This document shows, in pieces, positions 7,487-15,248 of a DNA stretch of 15,269 nucleotides. The position numbers were made by a program, and so were the translations under genes. Below the pieces are notes generated by a model. The model searched no databases. It was not told the DNA's origin and saw nothing but the letters and a program-made list of their open reading frames with translations. Source of the DNA: Streptococcaceae bacterium (GTDB taxonomy: Bacteria > Bacillota > Bacilli > Lactobacillales > Streptococcaceae); contig JAISYB010000044.1 in the NCBI GenBank assembly GCA_031270215.1, positions 1 to 15,269 of the forward strand. The letters run 5' to 3'. Position 1 is the stretch's first letter; every line of letters starts with the position of its first letter.

Positions 7487-8431
7487 ATGCCAAACTTAAC
7501 GACACATTTTTGTAACGCCACCTTTAACAACCCATTGATGAATGCATCTGGGGTGCACTGTATGACGATTGAAGAAATAAATCAGCTTGCAGGTTCTGCT
7601 GCTGGTAGCTTCGTCACAAAATCTGCAACCAAAGCAGCACGCATTGGTAATCCTGAGCCTAGATATATCAATCTAAGCTTAGGGTCAATTAACTCAATGG
7701 GTCTACCTAATAATGGGCTCAGCTACTATCTTGAAGACGCAATTAACCGTCAGAAAAATGCACCAGATAAAGCCTTTATCCTCTCTGTTGCAAGCTACGA
7801 GGGCTATCATGAGTATGTCGAAAACATGAAAGTTATCGAAGAATCTGAGTATACCGGCTTAGTTGAGCTAAATCTTTCTTGTCCAAATGTCCCTGGCAAG
7901 CCTCAGATGGCATATGATTTTGCGGATACCAAACGTTTATTGACCGATATTTGCGCTTTCTATAAAAAGCCATTTGGTGTTAAACTACCTCCGTACTTTG
8001 ACCTGCTCCATTTTGACAAAATGGCTGAAATTTTAAACCAATTTCCAATTAAATTTATCAACTCGATTAACTCAATCGGAAACGGCTTATACATTGACCC
8101 TAAGACAGACACCGTTGTCATTAAACCAAAAGCTGGATTTGGCGGCATTGGCGGTGAATACGTCAAGCCGACTGCCCTTGCAAACGTCCGTGCTTTTTAT
8201 ACACGCCTAAGAAGCGACATAGAAATCATCGGAACTGGCGGAATTTTATCCGGACAAGATGCCTACGAACACCTGCTTTGCGGTGCAACAATGCTCCAGA
8301 TTGGCACGCAGCTTGAAAAAGAAGGACTTACAGTTTTCACGCGGATACAAACGGAGCTCCTTAAGATTATGGCTGAAAAAGGTTATCAAACAATCGATGA
8401 ATTTCGCGGCAAGCTCAAAGAAATTAATTGA
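7487..8431 (+). CDS. pyrD: Dihydroorotate dehydrogenase, class 1A (fumarate type)
   Basis: This FMN enzyme oxidises dihydroorotate to orotate in pyrimidine synthesis. Class 1A enzymes are soluble homodimers that use fumarate and need no PyrK subunit. The 314-residue length fits. Lys45 (in TKSATK), Asn69 (in SINSMGLPN) and the catalytic Cys132 in NLSCPNVPGKPQ correspond, two residues displaced, to Lys43, Asn67 and Cys130 of the Lactococcus lactis A enzyme. FMN-phosphate contacts are in GTGGILSG and MLQIGTQL near the C-terminus. It stands alone with its own promoter and converges on pbp2A. Its class points to Lactococcus/Streptococcus-like bacteria. Confidence 0.95.
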   Translation: MPNLTTHFCNATFNNPLMNASGVHCMTIEEINQLAGSAAGSFVTKSATKAARIGNPEPRYINLSLGSINSMGLPNNGLSYYLEDAINRQKNAPDKAFILSVASYEGYHEYVENMKVIEESEYTGLVELNLSCPNVPGKPQMAYDFADTKRLLTDICAFYKKPFGVKLPPYFDLLHFDKMAEILNQFPIKFINSINSIGNGLYIDPKTDTVVIKPKAGFGGIGGEYVKPTALANVRAFYTRLRSDIEIIGTGGILSGQDAYEHLLCGATMLQIGTQLEKEGLTVFTRIQTELLKIMAEKGYQTIDEFRGKLKEIN

Positions 8432-8441
8432 CTAAGACAAA

Positions 8442-8533
8442 TCAAAAAGACAGCGTGTGATATGCTATCCCTATCTAAGACATTGAATAATTAAATGTCC
8501 TAGATGGAGAATCAATCCGCCTGTCTTTTTTGA
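8442..8533. terminator. Nested bidirectional terminator between pyrD and pbp2A
   Basis: The outer arms are TCAAAAAGACAG (8442-8453) and CTGTCTTTTTTGA (8521-8533), giving A/T tracts usable on both strands. Inside, ATCTAAGACATT (8473-8484) and AATGTCCTAGAT (8494-8505) form a second 12-bp stem with one A/C mismatch on the plus strand, which becomes a G-U pair on the minus strand. Its place between two converging stops fits a shared terminator. Confidence 0.75.
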
Positions 8534-8548
8534 CGTTTATAAACTCAC

Positions 8549-10690
8549 TTATCGTTTAAAGAAATCCTTGATTTTATCCAGTAGATTGCTGGCACGCTGT
8601 TTTAGACCCTCGGTATCCTTCAAGCGCTCCTTAGCTTCATCTAGCAGACTTTTTGCTTTCTTTTCATAGTCGCTAGCTATTGAGGCTTCTTCCCCATTTG
8701 GATCCTGCGCCACATCTGAATTGATACCCGCTTGGTAATAAGCATTATCAACCTTAAATGCCGTCTTTTTGGTAAATGGTAATATTCGGCTCGCTTGGTC
8801 TTTAAAGATTGCTGAGGCTTCCTGTGCTGAGATACCGTTGAGATAATGCGTTTCGTCCGTTTTCTCAAAACCAAGCCATGTTGTCATTACCACATCCTTA
8901 GTATAGCCGATAACCCATTGGTCATCTGCTAAGTCGGAATTGAAATCTGTTTCCGTTGTCCCAGTCTTACCGGCAAGGGTAAAGCCGTAAGGAGCAGCGT
9001 AGACGCCTGTCCCATTAGTATAGGTCCCAAGCATCATTGAAGTCATCTTATCTGCGACTGACTGGTCGATTACTCGTTTTTTGCTCGTCTTATTTTCGGC
9101 AATCACTGCGCCTGTACCGTCAACAATTTTGCGAATCAAATGTGCCTCAACTTCAACGCCATTATTTGCAAATGTCGCATATGCCTGTGCCATCTCCCAC
9201 GGATTAGTCAAAACGCCACTACCTAGTGCTAATCCCAGCTTTTTATTCTCCTGCGTTAAATGAAGTCCAAAATCAAGCCCTGATTGATAAGCACGGTTAA
9301 TCCCCAGCTTATCTACCGTCCAGACCGCCGGCAAATTCAAGCTTCTTGCCAGTGCTTGATACATTGGCACCTCGCCTGAGTAAGTGTTTCCGTAGTTATT
9401 CGGTGCATAACCATTATAATCATGCGGGGTATCCTCAAGCATTTTGTTGATTGACCAACCGGCCTCAACGGCTGGTGTATAGACGACTAGCGGTTTTATC
9501 GTGGAGCCTGGTGAGCGTTTGGCTTGTGTTGCGTAGTTAAATCCTCTAAAGGTGTGTGCACCATCTGTTTCAACATTTCCCACTAAAGCCTCAACACCGC
9601 CGGTTGCAGGATTAATCGCAACTGTTGCTGACTGTGCGTATTGACCGTCCTCTGCCTGAGGGAATAAAGCGAGATTTTGGTAGGTTTCTTGCATGCCTGC
9701 TTGGTAGTTTTGATCTAGCGTTGTATAGATTTTATAGCCATTGTTTAGGATTTCCTTTTCAGATAAACCGTAGGTTGAAATAGCTTCATTGATGACTGCA
9801 TCAAAATATGACGGATACTGATAACCATTAGTCGTTTTGCCTTGGTAATTATTATTTACCAAGGTTTCAATCCGAATACTAGATTCTTGCTTAGCTTCCT
9901 CTTCGGTAATCTTCTTTTGAACAACCAGATTTTGTAGCACTGTATCACGGCGATTATTGGCATTATCTGGATAGGAAACCGGATTGTAAATCTCAGGTCC
10001 TTTCAACATGCCGACAATCGTTGCAGCTTCTCCTAGTGTTAAATCCTTTGCCGATACCCCAAAATAGCGCTGGGACGCGTCCTCAACTCCCCAAACGCCA
10101 TTACCAAAATAAGCCTGATTGAGATACATCGCTAAGATTTCGTCCTTGGTATATTTTTTATTAATCTCAAGCGCTAAAAAGATTTCTCGTGCCTTACGGG
10201 TCATGGTCTCATCTAGTGTAAGATAGGCGTTTTTGGCCAACTGTTGGGTAATCGTTGAACCGCCGCCGCCACCAATTAAGCCAAAGGTTAGCTTTCCAGC
10301 TATTGCTCGACCAATCCCTAATAAATCAATCCCGTGATTTTGATAAAACGAACGATCCTCTGTCACAACCACAGCTTCTTGTACATAAGGAGAAATTTCA
10401 GAAAGCTTAACATAAGTCCCCTTTTGCCCATACAATAACCCTGCTTCCTGATCATTTTCATCATAAATCATCGTATTGTTTTCAAGAGATGCCTGAAGCG
10501 CAGAAACATTCGTTGTTTTCGCCAAATAAAACAAATATGAACTAGTCACTAAAACCACCGTCAAGCTAATCAGCAAAATAAACTTGGTTAATTGATACTT
10601 TTTCCAAAGCCTTTTAAAGCCGAATATCAGCTTCTCCCTAGTATTCTCCAGTTTCTTACTTACTTTTTTTTGATACTTATCACTACGCAT
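8549..10690 (-). CDS. pbp2A: Bifunctional class A penicillin-binding protein (PBP2A-like)
   Basis: This enzyme polymerises glycan strands and cross-links peptides of peptidoglycan outside the membrane. The 713-residue protein has a basic cytoplasmic N-terminus and a single membrane anchor at about 36-57. The GT51 glycosyltransferase domain follows, with the catalytic EDRSFY (111-116), GGGGSTITQQLAKN (141-154), and the region around RKAREIFLALEINKKYTKDEIL. The transpeptidase domain has SxxK as Ser396-Lys399 (SPGSTIKP), SxN as Ser450-Asn452 (SLN) and KTGT at 575-578. The last 60 residues or so are charged and probably coiled or extended. GGAG precedes the ATG. The symbol follows the streptococcal/lactococcal name; another class A paralogue is possible. 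Confidence 0.93.
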   Translation of the reverse strand: MRSDKYQKKVSKKLENTREKLIFGFKRLWKKYQLTKFILLISLTVVLVTSSYLFYLAKTTNVSALQASLENNTMIYDENDQEAGLLYGQKGTYVKLSEISPYVQEAVVVTEDRSFYQNHGIDLLGIGRAIAGKLTFGLIGGGGGSTITQQLAKNAYLTLDETMTRKAREIFLALEINKKYTKDEILAMYLNQAYFGNGVWGVEDASQRYFGVSAKDLTLGEAATIVGMLKGPEIYNPVSYPDNANNRRDTVLQNLVVQKKITEEEAKQESSIRIETLVNNNYQGKTTNGYQYPSYFDAVINEAISTYGLSEKEILNNGYKIYTTLDQNYQAGMQETYQNLALFPQAEDGQYAQSATVAINPATGGVEALVGNVETDGAHTFRGFNYATQAKRSPGSTIKPLVVYTPAVEAGWSINKMLEDTPHDYNGYAPNNYGNTYSGEVPMYQALARSLNLPAVWTVDKLGINRAYQSGLDFGLHLTQENKKLGLALGSGVLTNPWEMAQAYATFANNGVEVEAHLIRKIVDGTGAVIAENKTSKKRVIDQSVADKMTSMMLGTYTNGTGVYAAPYGFTLAGKTGTTETDFNSDLADDQWVIGYTKDVVMTTWLGFEKTDETHYLNGISAQEASAIFKDQASRILPFTKKTAFKVDNAYYQAGINSDVAQDPNGEEASIASDYEKKAKSLLDEAKERLKDTEGLKQRASNLLDKIKDFFKR

Positions 10691-10722
10691 AACTGCTCCA
10701 ATCTTGATAAATGATTAATTTC

Positions 10723-10752
10723 ATTCTATCAGAAAGCTGCTGGATTATTCAA
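10723..10752 (-). promoter_or_regulatory. Promoter of pbp2A
   Basis: On the minus strand TTGAAT (10752-10747) and TAGAAT (10728-10723) are 18 bp apart, and the -10 is extended by TGA. The predicted start near 10716 gives a leader of about 26 nt with GGAG close to the ATG at 10690. Confidence 0.65.
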
Positions 10753-10784
10753 ACCATTAACTAGCTATTAATCAAAAAGAAGGT

Positions 10785-10940
10785 GGATTCAGCGTTTAAC
10801 GACGTAGAAAATTAGGAAATTGCGGGCATTTCATTCACCAATGTTCGGAAATTTATCTATTTTCCTAGTCGGCACTGCTTGTCTCCCGTGAATCACAAAC
10901 GTTAAACAGTGGCAAAGACTTATGCCACAGCCTCATTATT
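10785..10940 (-). repeat. Intergenic repeat, copy B (opposite orientation to copy A)
   Basis: The core 10921-10879 matches 7269-7311. This copy looks more complete. It has a near-perfect 12-bp inverted repeat at its flanks, CAGCGTTTAACG (10790-10801) against CGTTAAACAGTG (10900-10911), 10 of 12 paired. It also has a hairpin GTGGCA/TGCCAC (10909-10914 with 10923-10928), and an internal stem of AAATT plus GGGCATT with AATGTTC plus AAATT around 10817-10853. No open frame or transposase is present. It sits between the diverging pbp2A and thrS promoters. Confidence 0.6.
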
Positions 10941-10976
10941 CTAAATGACGAAACCAGACGTTCGAGGAAAATTCGC

Positions 10977-11005
10977 TTGAATTATTTCTTTTAAGGTGGT
11001 AGAAT
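10977..11005 (+). promoter_or_regulatory. Promoter of the thrS T-box leader
   Basis: TTGAAT (10977-10982) and TAGAAT (11000-11005) are spaced by 17 bp, giving a start near 11012, a few nucleotides before T-box Stem I. Confidence 0.75.
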
Positions 11006-11011
11006 ACTAAA

Positions 11012-11210
11012 TAACTTGAAAAGACATGAGACTATGGCGACAAGTTCAGCGAGCAGATGGTTGGTGCAAATCTGCCTGTCAAGCTATTCTTACCACTTTT
11101 CACGATTATCGCAGCCTCAGCGTTATGAGATAGAGATGGAAGGCAACTTCTAAGATTAGGTGGAACCACGTTAATTCGTCCTAAGTAGTAAAACTACTTA
11201 GGCTTTTTTT
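11012..11210 (+). promoter_or_regulatory. tRNA-Thr-responsive T-box leader of thrS
   Basis: This riboswitch senses uncharged tRNA-Thr and lets transcription pass into thrS when charging is low. Stem I closes with GAAAAG (11018-11023) against CTTTTC (11096-11101). Its distal hairpin GCAGAT/ATCTGC carries the GGTTGGTGC loop. The specifier codon is ACC (11092-11094), a threonine codon, followed by A and the closing stem. The T-box motif AGGTGGAACCACG lies at 11158-11170. Its TGGA bulge fits an NCCA end with discriminator U, as expected for Gram-positive tRNA-Thr. The terminator CCTAAGTAGT/ACTACTTAGG (11180-11202) is followed by seven T. Confidence 0.95.
11180..11210 (+). terminator. Regulated terminator of the T-box leader
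   Basis: A perfect 10-bp stem (11180-11189 with 11193-11202) has an AAA loop and is followed by C and seven T. It competes with the antiterminator that uses the T-box motif and the CGTCC segment upstream of its left arm. Confidence 0.92.
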
Positions 11211-11250
11211 ATCTCTAATCAAATACTAGGCAAATAAAAAGGAGCAAGCA

Positions 11251-13185
11251 ATGATAACTATTACATTTCCAGACGGTGCGGCTAAAACATTTGAAAATGG
11301 CGCATTAGGTATTGACATCGCCAAGAGTATTTCCAATTCCCTAGCAAAAAAAGCATTGGCAATTAAATTCAACGGACAATTGATTGATGTTGACCGCGCG
11401 ATTACCGAGGATGGTAAAATCGAAATCGTCACAGCTGAACATGAGGACGCACTAGGCGTTTTACGACACTCTGCGGCGCATGTTTTAGCACAAGCCTTAA
11501 AACGACTTTATCCAGAAATTCATTTAGGTGTCGGACCAGCGATTGAAACAGGATTTTACTATGATACGGACAATAAATCAGGGCAAGTGACTGACGAACA
11601 ATTAACTGAAATTGAAGCTGAAATGCAAAAAATCGTTCGTGAAAACTTTAAAACTGAACGTCGAGTAGTCACTAAAGCGGAAGCCTTAGCAATCTTTAAA
11701 GATGATCCATACAAAGTTGAACTAATTAATGACTTACCGGAAGACGAGACAGTGACAACTTATAACCAAGGTGAATTTACCGACCTTTGTCGTGGTCCGC
11801 ATGTGCCATCAACAGGTAAGGTTCAAGTCTTCAAGCTTTTAAACGTTGCCGGTGCCTACTGGCGTGGTAATTCAGACAATCCAATGATGCAACGGATTTA
11901 CGGTACTGCATTTTTTGATAAAAAGGATTTAAAAGTTTTCTTGACAGAGCTTGAGGAACGCAAGGAACGCGACCATCGCAAGCTGGGCAAAGAGCTCAAT
12001 CTTTTCTTTACCAGCCAAGAGGTTGGTGCAGGTCTACCGGTTTGGCTGCCAAATGGCGCAACGATTAGAAGAACGATTGAACGCTATATCGTCGACAAGG
12101 AATTAGCTGCCGGCTACGAACACGTCTATACACCGCCAGTTTCAAACCTTAATCTTTATAAAACATCTGGACACTGGGATCACTACCGCGAGGATATGTT
12201 TCCGCCAATGGATATGGGAGATGGCGAGCTGCTTGAGCTTCGACCAATGAACTGCCCTAGTCATATCCAAGTCTTTAAGCATGAACCACGTAGCTATCGT
12301 GAATTACCATTTCGACTTGCTGAGCTCGGTATGATGCATCGTTATGAAAAATCAGGTGCTCTGACTGGTCTGTCACGTGTGCGTGAGATGACCCTAAATG
12401 ACGGTCATACCTTTGTTCGCCCCGATCAAATCGAGGAAGAATTTAAAGATATTCTCAAGCTAATCATTGAAGTCTACGAGGATTTTGGTATTAGTGACTA
12501 CCGCTTCCGTCTATCTTATCGTGATAAAGCAAACACTGAAAAATATTTCGATGATGATGAAATGTGGGAATTATCGCAAAAGCAGTTGAAAAATGCCGTA
12601 GATGATTTAGGTATTGAGTACTTTGAAGCCGAAGGCGAAGCCGCATTTTATGGACCAAAACTTGACATTCAAACTAAAACAGCCTTAGGCAATGAAGAAA
12701 CCATGTCAACCATTCAAATTGACTTCTTGCTGCCGAAACAATTTGAGCTTGAATATATCGGCAATGACGGTGAAATGCATCGCCCTGTCATGCTCCACCG
12801 TGGCATTGTCGGTACTATGGAACGCTTTACAGCCTACCTGATTGAAATGTACAAGGGGGCGTTCCCAACATGGCTTGCGCCGACACAAGCTTCAATTATT
12901 CCAATCTCAGTTGATGCGCACTATGATTACGCCAAAACAGTCACCGACAAGCTGAGAAAAGCAGGTGTCCGTGTTCATTTTGATAAGCGAAATGAAAAGA
13001 TGAACTATAAAATCCGCCAGTCACAAATGAATAAAATTCCATATCAACTAGTTGTCGGCGACAAGGAACAGCTTGATGTTACCGTCAACGTCCGCAAATA
13101 CGGTTCAAAGGCAACCGAAGTTTTGCCGCTTGATGTCTTCGTTGAGCAAATCACTCAAGAAATTGAAAACAAGGGTAAGAAATAA
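11251..13185 (+). CDS. thrS: Threonyl-tRNA synthetase
   Basis: This enzyme charges tRNA-Thr with threonine and hydrolyses misacylated Ser-tRNA-Thr. The 644-residue protein is full length. It has a TGS domain (1-62), an editing domain with His73-x3-His77 and Cys180/His184, and a class II catalytic core (about 245-540). The zinc ligands Cys335 (PMNCPSH), His386 (NDGHTF) and His516 (MLHRG) are present. The C-terminal anticodon-binding domain runs from about 545 to 644. AAGGAG lies 6 nt before the ATG. Expression is governed by the T-box leader directly upstream. No intrinsic terminator with a T tract follows; the first strong hairpin is at 13252. Confidence 0.98.
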   Translation: MITITFPDGAAKTFENGALGIDIAKSISNSLAKKALAIKFNGQLIDVDRAITEDGKIEIVTAEHEDALGVLRHSAAHVLAQALKRLYPEIHLGVGPAIETGFYYDTDNKSGQVTDEQLTEIEAEMQKIVRENFKTERRVVTKAEALAIFKDDPYKVELINDLPEDETVTTYNQGEFTDLCRGPHVPSTGKVQVFKLLNVAGAYWRGNSDNPMMQRIYGTAFFDKKDLKVFLTELEERKERDHRKLGKELNLFFTSQEVGAGLPVWLPNGATIRRTIERYIVDKELAAGYEHVYTPPVSNLNLYKTSGHWDHYREDMFPPMDMGDGELLELRPMNCPSHIQVFKHEPRSYRELPFRLAELGMMHRYEKSGALTGLSRVREMTLNDGHTFVRPDQIEEEFKDILKLIIEVYEDFGISDYRFRLSYRDKANTEKYFDDDEMWELSQKQLKNAVDDLGIEYFEAEGEAAFYGPKLDIQTKTALGNEETMSTIQIDFLLPKQFELEYIGNDGEMHRPVMLHRGIVGTMERFTAYLIEMYKGAFPTWLAPTQASIIPISVDAHYDYAKTVTDKLRKAGVRVHFDKRNEKMNYKIRQSQMNKIPYQLVVGDKEQLDVTVNVRKYGSKATEVLPLDVFVEQITQEIENKGKK

Positions 13186-13251
13186 ACAGTTCCCTACAAA
13201 AATCCAAAGCTCATTTCTGTCGTTTCGTCAGATATTCAGCTATATAGTAGC

Positions 13252-13286
13252 GAACCCCCCGCAACCGAAACGGTTGCGGGGGGTTC
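13252..13286. repeat. Perfect 16-bp GC-rich inverted repeat
   Basis: GAACCCCCCGCAACCG (13252-13267) and its exact complement (13271-13286) are separated by only AAA. It would make a very stable RNA hairpin on either strand. No T tract follows on either side, so a standard intrinsic terminator is not certain, although it could stop thrS transcription or block RNA decay. Confidence 0.85.
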
Positions 13287-13383
13287 AGATTACCTGCTTG
13301 GGTGTTAGAATTCGACGGGCTTTACAGGCTAGGAAAGTTCGGTATCATCTGAAAAATAGACAGGCAGAGTACGCTTTACTATT

Positions 13384-13624
13384 TTTAGATAATCCAGCTT
13401 TGTGAGCTTGATAAACTCTCCCGAGCCGATTAATTTCTTTCAATAGCTCAGCTAAAACACTAAGCGGAATCGGAAAGTTTAGCTTTCCAGTGAAGCGAAC
13501 AAGTGCGACAGTACTCAAACGAAGTTTGACAATAATTTGGTACATTTTAGTTAATCCAGCTTCGAGCGTTAGGCGATACTCTCCCGAAACAATTATTTTT
13601 TGCAATAAGTCGACTAAAGTCGCA
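13384..13624. repeat. Two diverged direct repeats, unit about 162 nt
   Basis: TTTAG-A/T-TAATCCAGCTT occurs at 13384-13400 and 13546-13562. ACTCTCCCGA recurs at 13415-13424 and 13578-13587, followed in both copies by AATTA/T-rich sequence, CAATA and a CTAAA motif. The offset shifts from 162 to 163 nt within the copy, so a shared reading frame is not kept, which argues for a DNA or RNA element and not a repeated peptide. Confidence 0.55.
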
Positions 13625-13691
13625 AGTCTCCTTTATCTTGAAAGAACGCTGGCTACCGTTCGCAGTTGCCAAAACAAGCCGTTTCAGCTTT

Positions 13692-15248
13692 TTAACTTAA
13701 CGAAATCCATAAAGCAGGGCGAACGGGCAGGCTAAAAGTGACAGCAATGGAGCAGTTGAAATAATTTTCATAGACATAGCCCGCACCAAAAGTATCTATA
13801 TCTGAGCCATTCATATTATCATAACCCGCCGACCGAAGCCAGAAGTAATTGGGATCGTTTTTTGTGAAATTTAACAAACTAAAGTAGTTTTCACCTGCGC
13901 CATCTGTGCTATTAATATCACCATAGCTTAAGGCAAAGGCTTGTTTACTACTGCCACTACCGCCAATCGTGGTCGCAAAGCGTTTATCAGCATAATAACT
14001 AGACCATCCCCAATTATTAAAAGTAGCACTTATATCAAAAACTGCTTTAAATTTATCAAAAGTTGGATCGTTCAACTTAACTGCTTGAACCCTGTCACTG
14101 TCGCTTGTTAGGGCAATCGTGTAGTTATAGTAATAGTCGATTGCGCCTTTGAGTCCGTATTTGTATTTAAGGTCATCTTGACCTATATAACTCGCTGACC
14201 CGCTGTCCTCGTAGCCGTTTGAACCATCGCTATCAAAGTAGTAATAACCATGATAACCATTAGTATTACCTGCATCTAAGCCCTCTGCGTCACTTACGCC
14301 ACTCTTGCTTACTGCTGTTTCTGATAGGAATGGGACATCGGCGTAAGTAGTATTAGTATCCGTATCTATGCCCGCCTCAGCCGCTGTCAAAGCATCGACT
14401 TTAAGAATTAATGCTTTATTGCCTTTAACTTTTAAGACACGCCACGTTGTACCCGCAAAAGAATAGTCATCACCAGCTTCAGGCACAGTATTATTATCAA
14501 CCTGCTCATATCTCACCGTTCCGAAGTTAACTGCAACCGTCGTCTTAGCTGCTGCTGCCGCCACATCACTTGTGTCATTTCCATTATCAAACGGCCATTC
14601 CCACTCAATCTTCACCTCAGCGTTAAGACCAGAACTGTCATAGCGAAACTCAACATCATCTAGTGCGTCATTAAGACCATCTCCGTTGACCCAGTCAGCA
14701 GTCTTTTCCGTCCCATCAATAGAAAGTTTAAACTTCAGATGATTTTTTAGATAATTATCTGTGTCGTCTTCAAATGTAACCCTAGACTCCTCCCCCTCTA
14801 GCGCTGGAAAGGTAACGATATAGCTGACTTCGGTGTTACCTGTACCGACGGGGACGGAAGAACCTTCAACACTTTTAACGTTATCTTGAATACGAAAACT
14901 CTTTTCCCCCTTTGTGCCCGGTGCAATGAGATTTCCAGGATTATCTCCTCCAGAATTGTTAAAAACCGTGTCTTCTTTGGAATTATAGGTGCCATGCCCT
15001 GAATTCCTCAAATCTGACCCGTCAGAGCTGTAACTAGCATTATAATAATATGGCGAGAATAGATTGCCGATTGAAACCGGCTCTCCGACATGCCAGACTG
15101 CGACCTGCGCATTTTGGTCTGGCTTATTGCCAAGATCAACTGTTGAAACATACTTGGCATATGTGCCGGCAAAGATACCGAGTGAAGCAATCGCTAGCAC
15201 GATGGCAAGTCCGGCTACTCTACGCTTGGTTAGCTTGAAATTTTTCAT
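13692..15248 (-). CDS. Secreted SipW/TasA-like protein with C-terminal WLRS...VRPALW domain
   Basis: This is a 518-residue protein of unknown function. Residues 1-31 form a basic start, a hydrophobic core (11-27) and FAGTYA followed by KYVSTVD, the style of signal peptide seen in SipW-processed TasA/camelysin relatives; cleavage after TYA is likely. Residues 45-250 contain IAPGTKGEKSFRI (108-120), an EVSYIVTFPAL strand and EWEWPF (216-221), as in TasA-like beta domains. From about 262, FAGTTWRVLKV...ALILKVDAL leads into an acidic, Tyr/Gly/Asn-rich stretch. It ends with YFWLRSAG (468-475) and VRPALW (509-514), a pattern like DUF6273-type domains. No LPxTG motif or membrane tail is seen, and there is one cysteine (499). 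AAAGGGG lies 7 nt before the ATG. Its promoter and any signal peptidase partner lie outside the window. Confidence 0.8.
   Translation of the reverse strand: MKNFKLTKRRVAGLAIVLAIASLGIFAGTYAKYVSTVDLGNKPDQNAQVAVWHVGEPVSIGNLFSPYYYNASYSSDGSDLRNSGHGTYNSKEDTVFNNSGGDNPGNLIAPGTKGEKSFRIQDNVKSVEGSSVPVGTGNTEVSYIVTFPALEGEESRVTFEDDTDNYLKNHLKFKLSIDGTEKTADWVNGDGLNDALDDVEFRYDSSGLNAEVKIEWEWPFDNGNDTSDVAAAAAKTTVAVNFGTVRYEQVDNNTVPEAGDDYSFAGTTWRVLKVKGNKALILKVDALTAAEAGIDTDTNTTYADVPFLSETAVSKSGVSDAEGLDAGNTNGYHGYYYFDSDGSNGYEDSGSASYIGQDDLKYKYGLKGAIDYYYNYTIALTSDSDRVQAVKLNDPTFDKFKAVFDISATFNNWGWSSYYADKRFATTIGGSGSSKQAFALSYGDINSTDGAGENYFSLLNFTKNDPNYFWLRSAGYDNMNGSDIDTFGAGYVYENYFNCSIAVTFSLPVRPALWISLS

Larger units (their letters stand above)
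13186..13691. other. Intergenic region of about 500 nt rich in hairpins and repeats
   Basis: This lies between the converging ends of thrS and the secreted-protein gene. Besides the long GC-rich hairpin and the tandem repeat listed separately, it holds several short perfect inverted repeats: GGAAAG/CTTTCC (13472-13488), TCAAAC-GAA-GTTTGA (13515-13529), CGACT/AGTCG (13611-13622) and GAACG/CGTTC (13644-13661). No frame in it looks like a conserved protein. It could be a structured RNA, a decayed element or a protein-binding region. Confidence 0.45.

Noticed and set aside
10785..10940. Insertion sequence
   Set aside because: No transposase frame, and the element is only about 150 nt. At most a non-autonomous element.
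11226..11432. Minus-strand frame over the thrS start
   Set aside because: Shadow of thrS; no ribosome binding site or family resemblance.
13052..13405. Plus-strand frame running from the end of thrS through the GC-rich hairpin
   Set aside because: Its first part is an out-of-frame reading of thrS and the rest crosses the hairpin and repeat; no protein features.
13345..13605. Minus-strand open frame of 86 codons with two similar segments ending in AGLTK and AGLSK
   Set aside because: It overlaps the DNA-level tandem repeat, whose blocks do not keep a common frame. The ATG/TTG starts lack a good ribosome binding site, and the product resembles no family I know. Treated as non-coding.
13384..13624. 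CRISPR array
   Set aside because: Only two long, diverged repeats with no short identical repeats or regular unique spacers, and no cas genes in the window.
13692..13870. Diversity-generating retroelement variable region at the 3' end of the secreted-protein gene
   Set aside because: The domain type would allow it, but no template-repeat copy and no reverse transcriptase gene are visible in the window.
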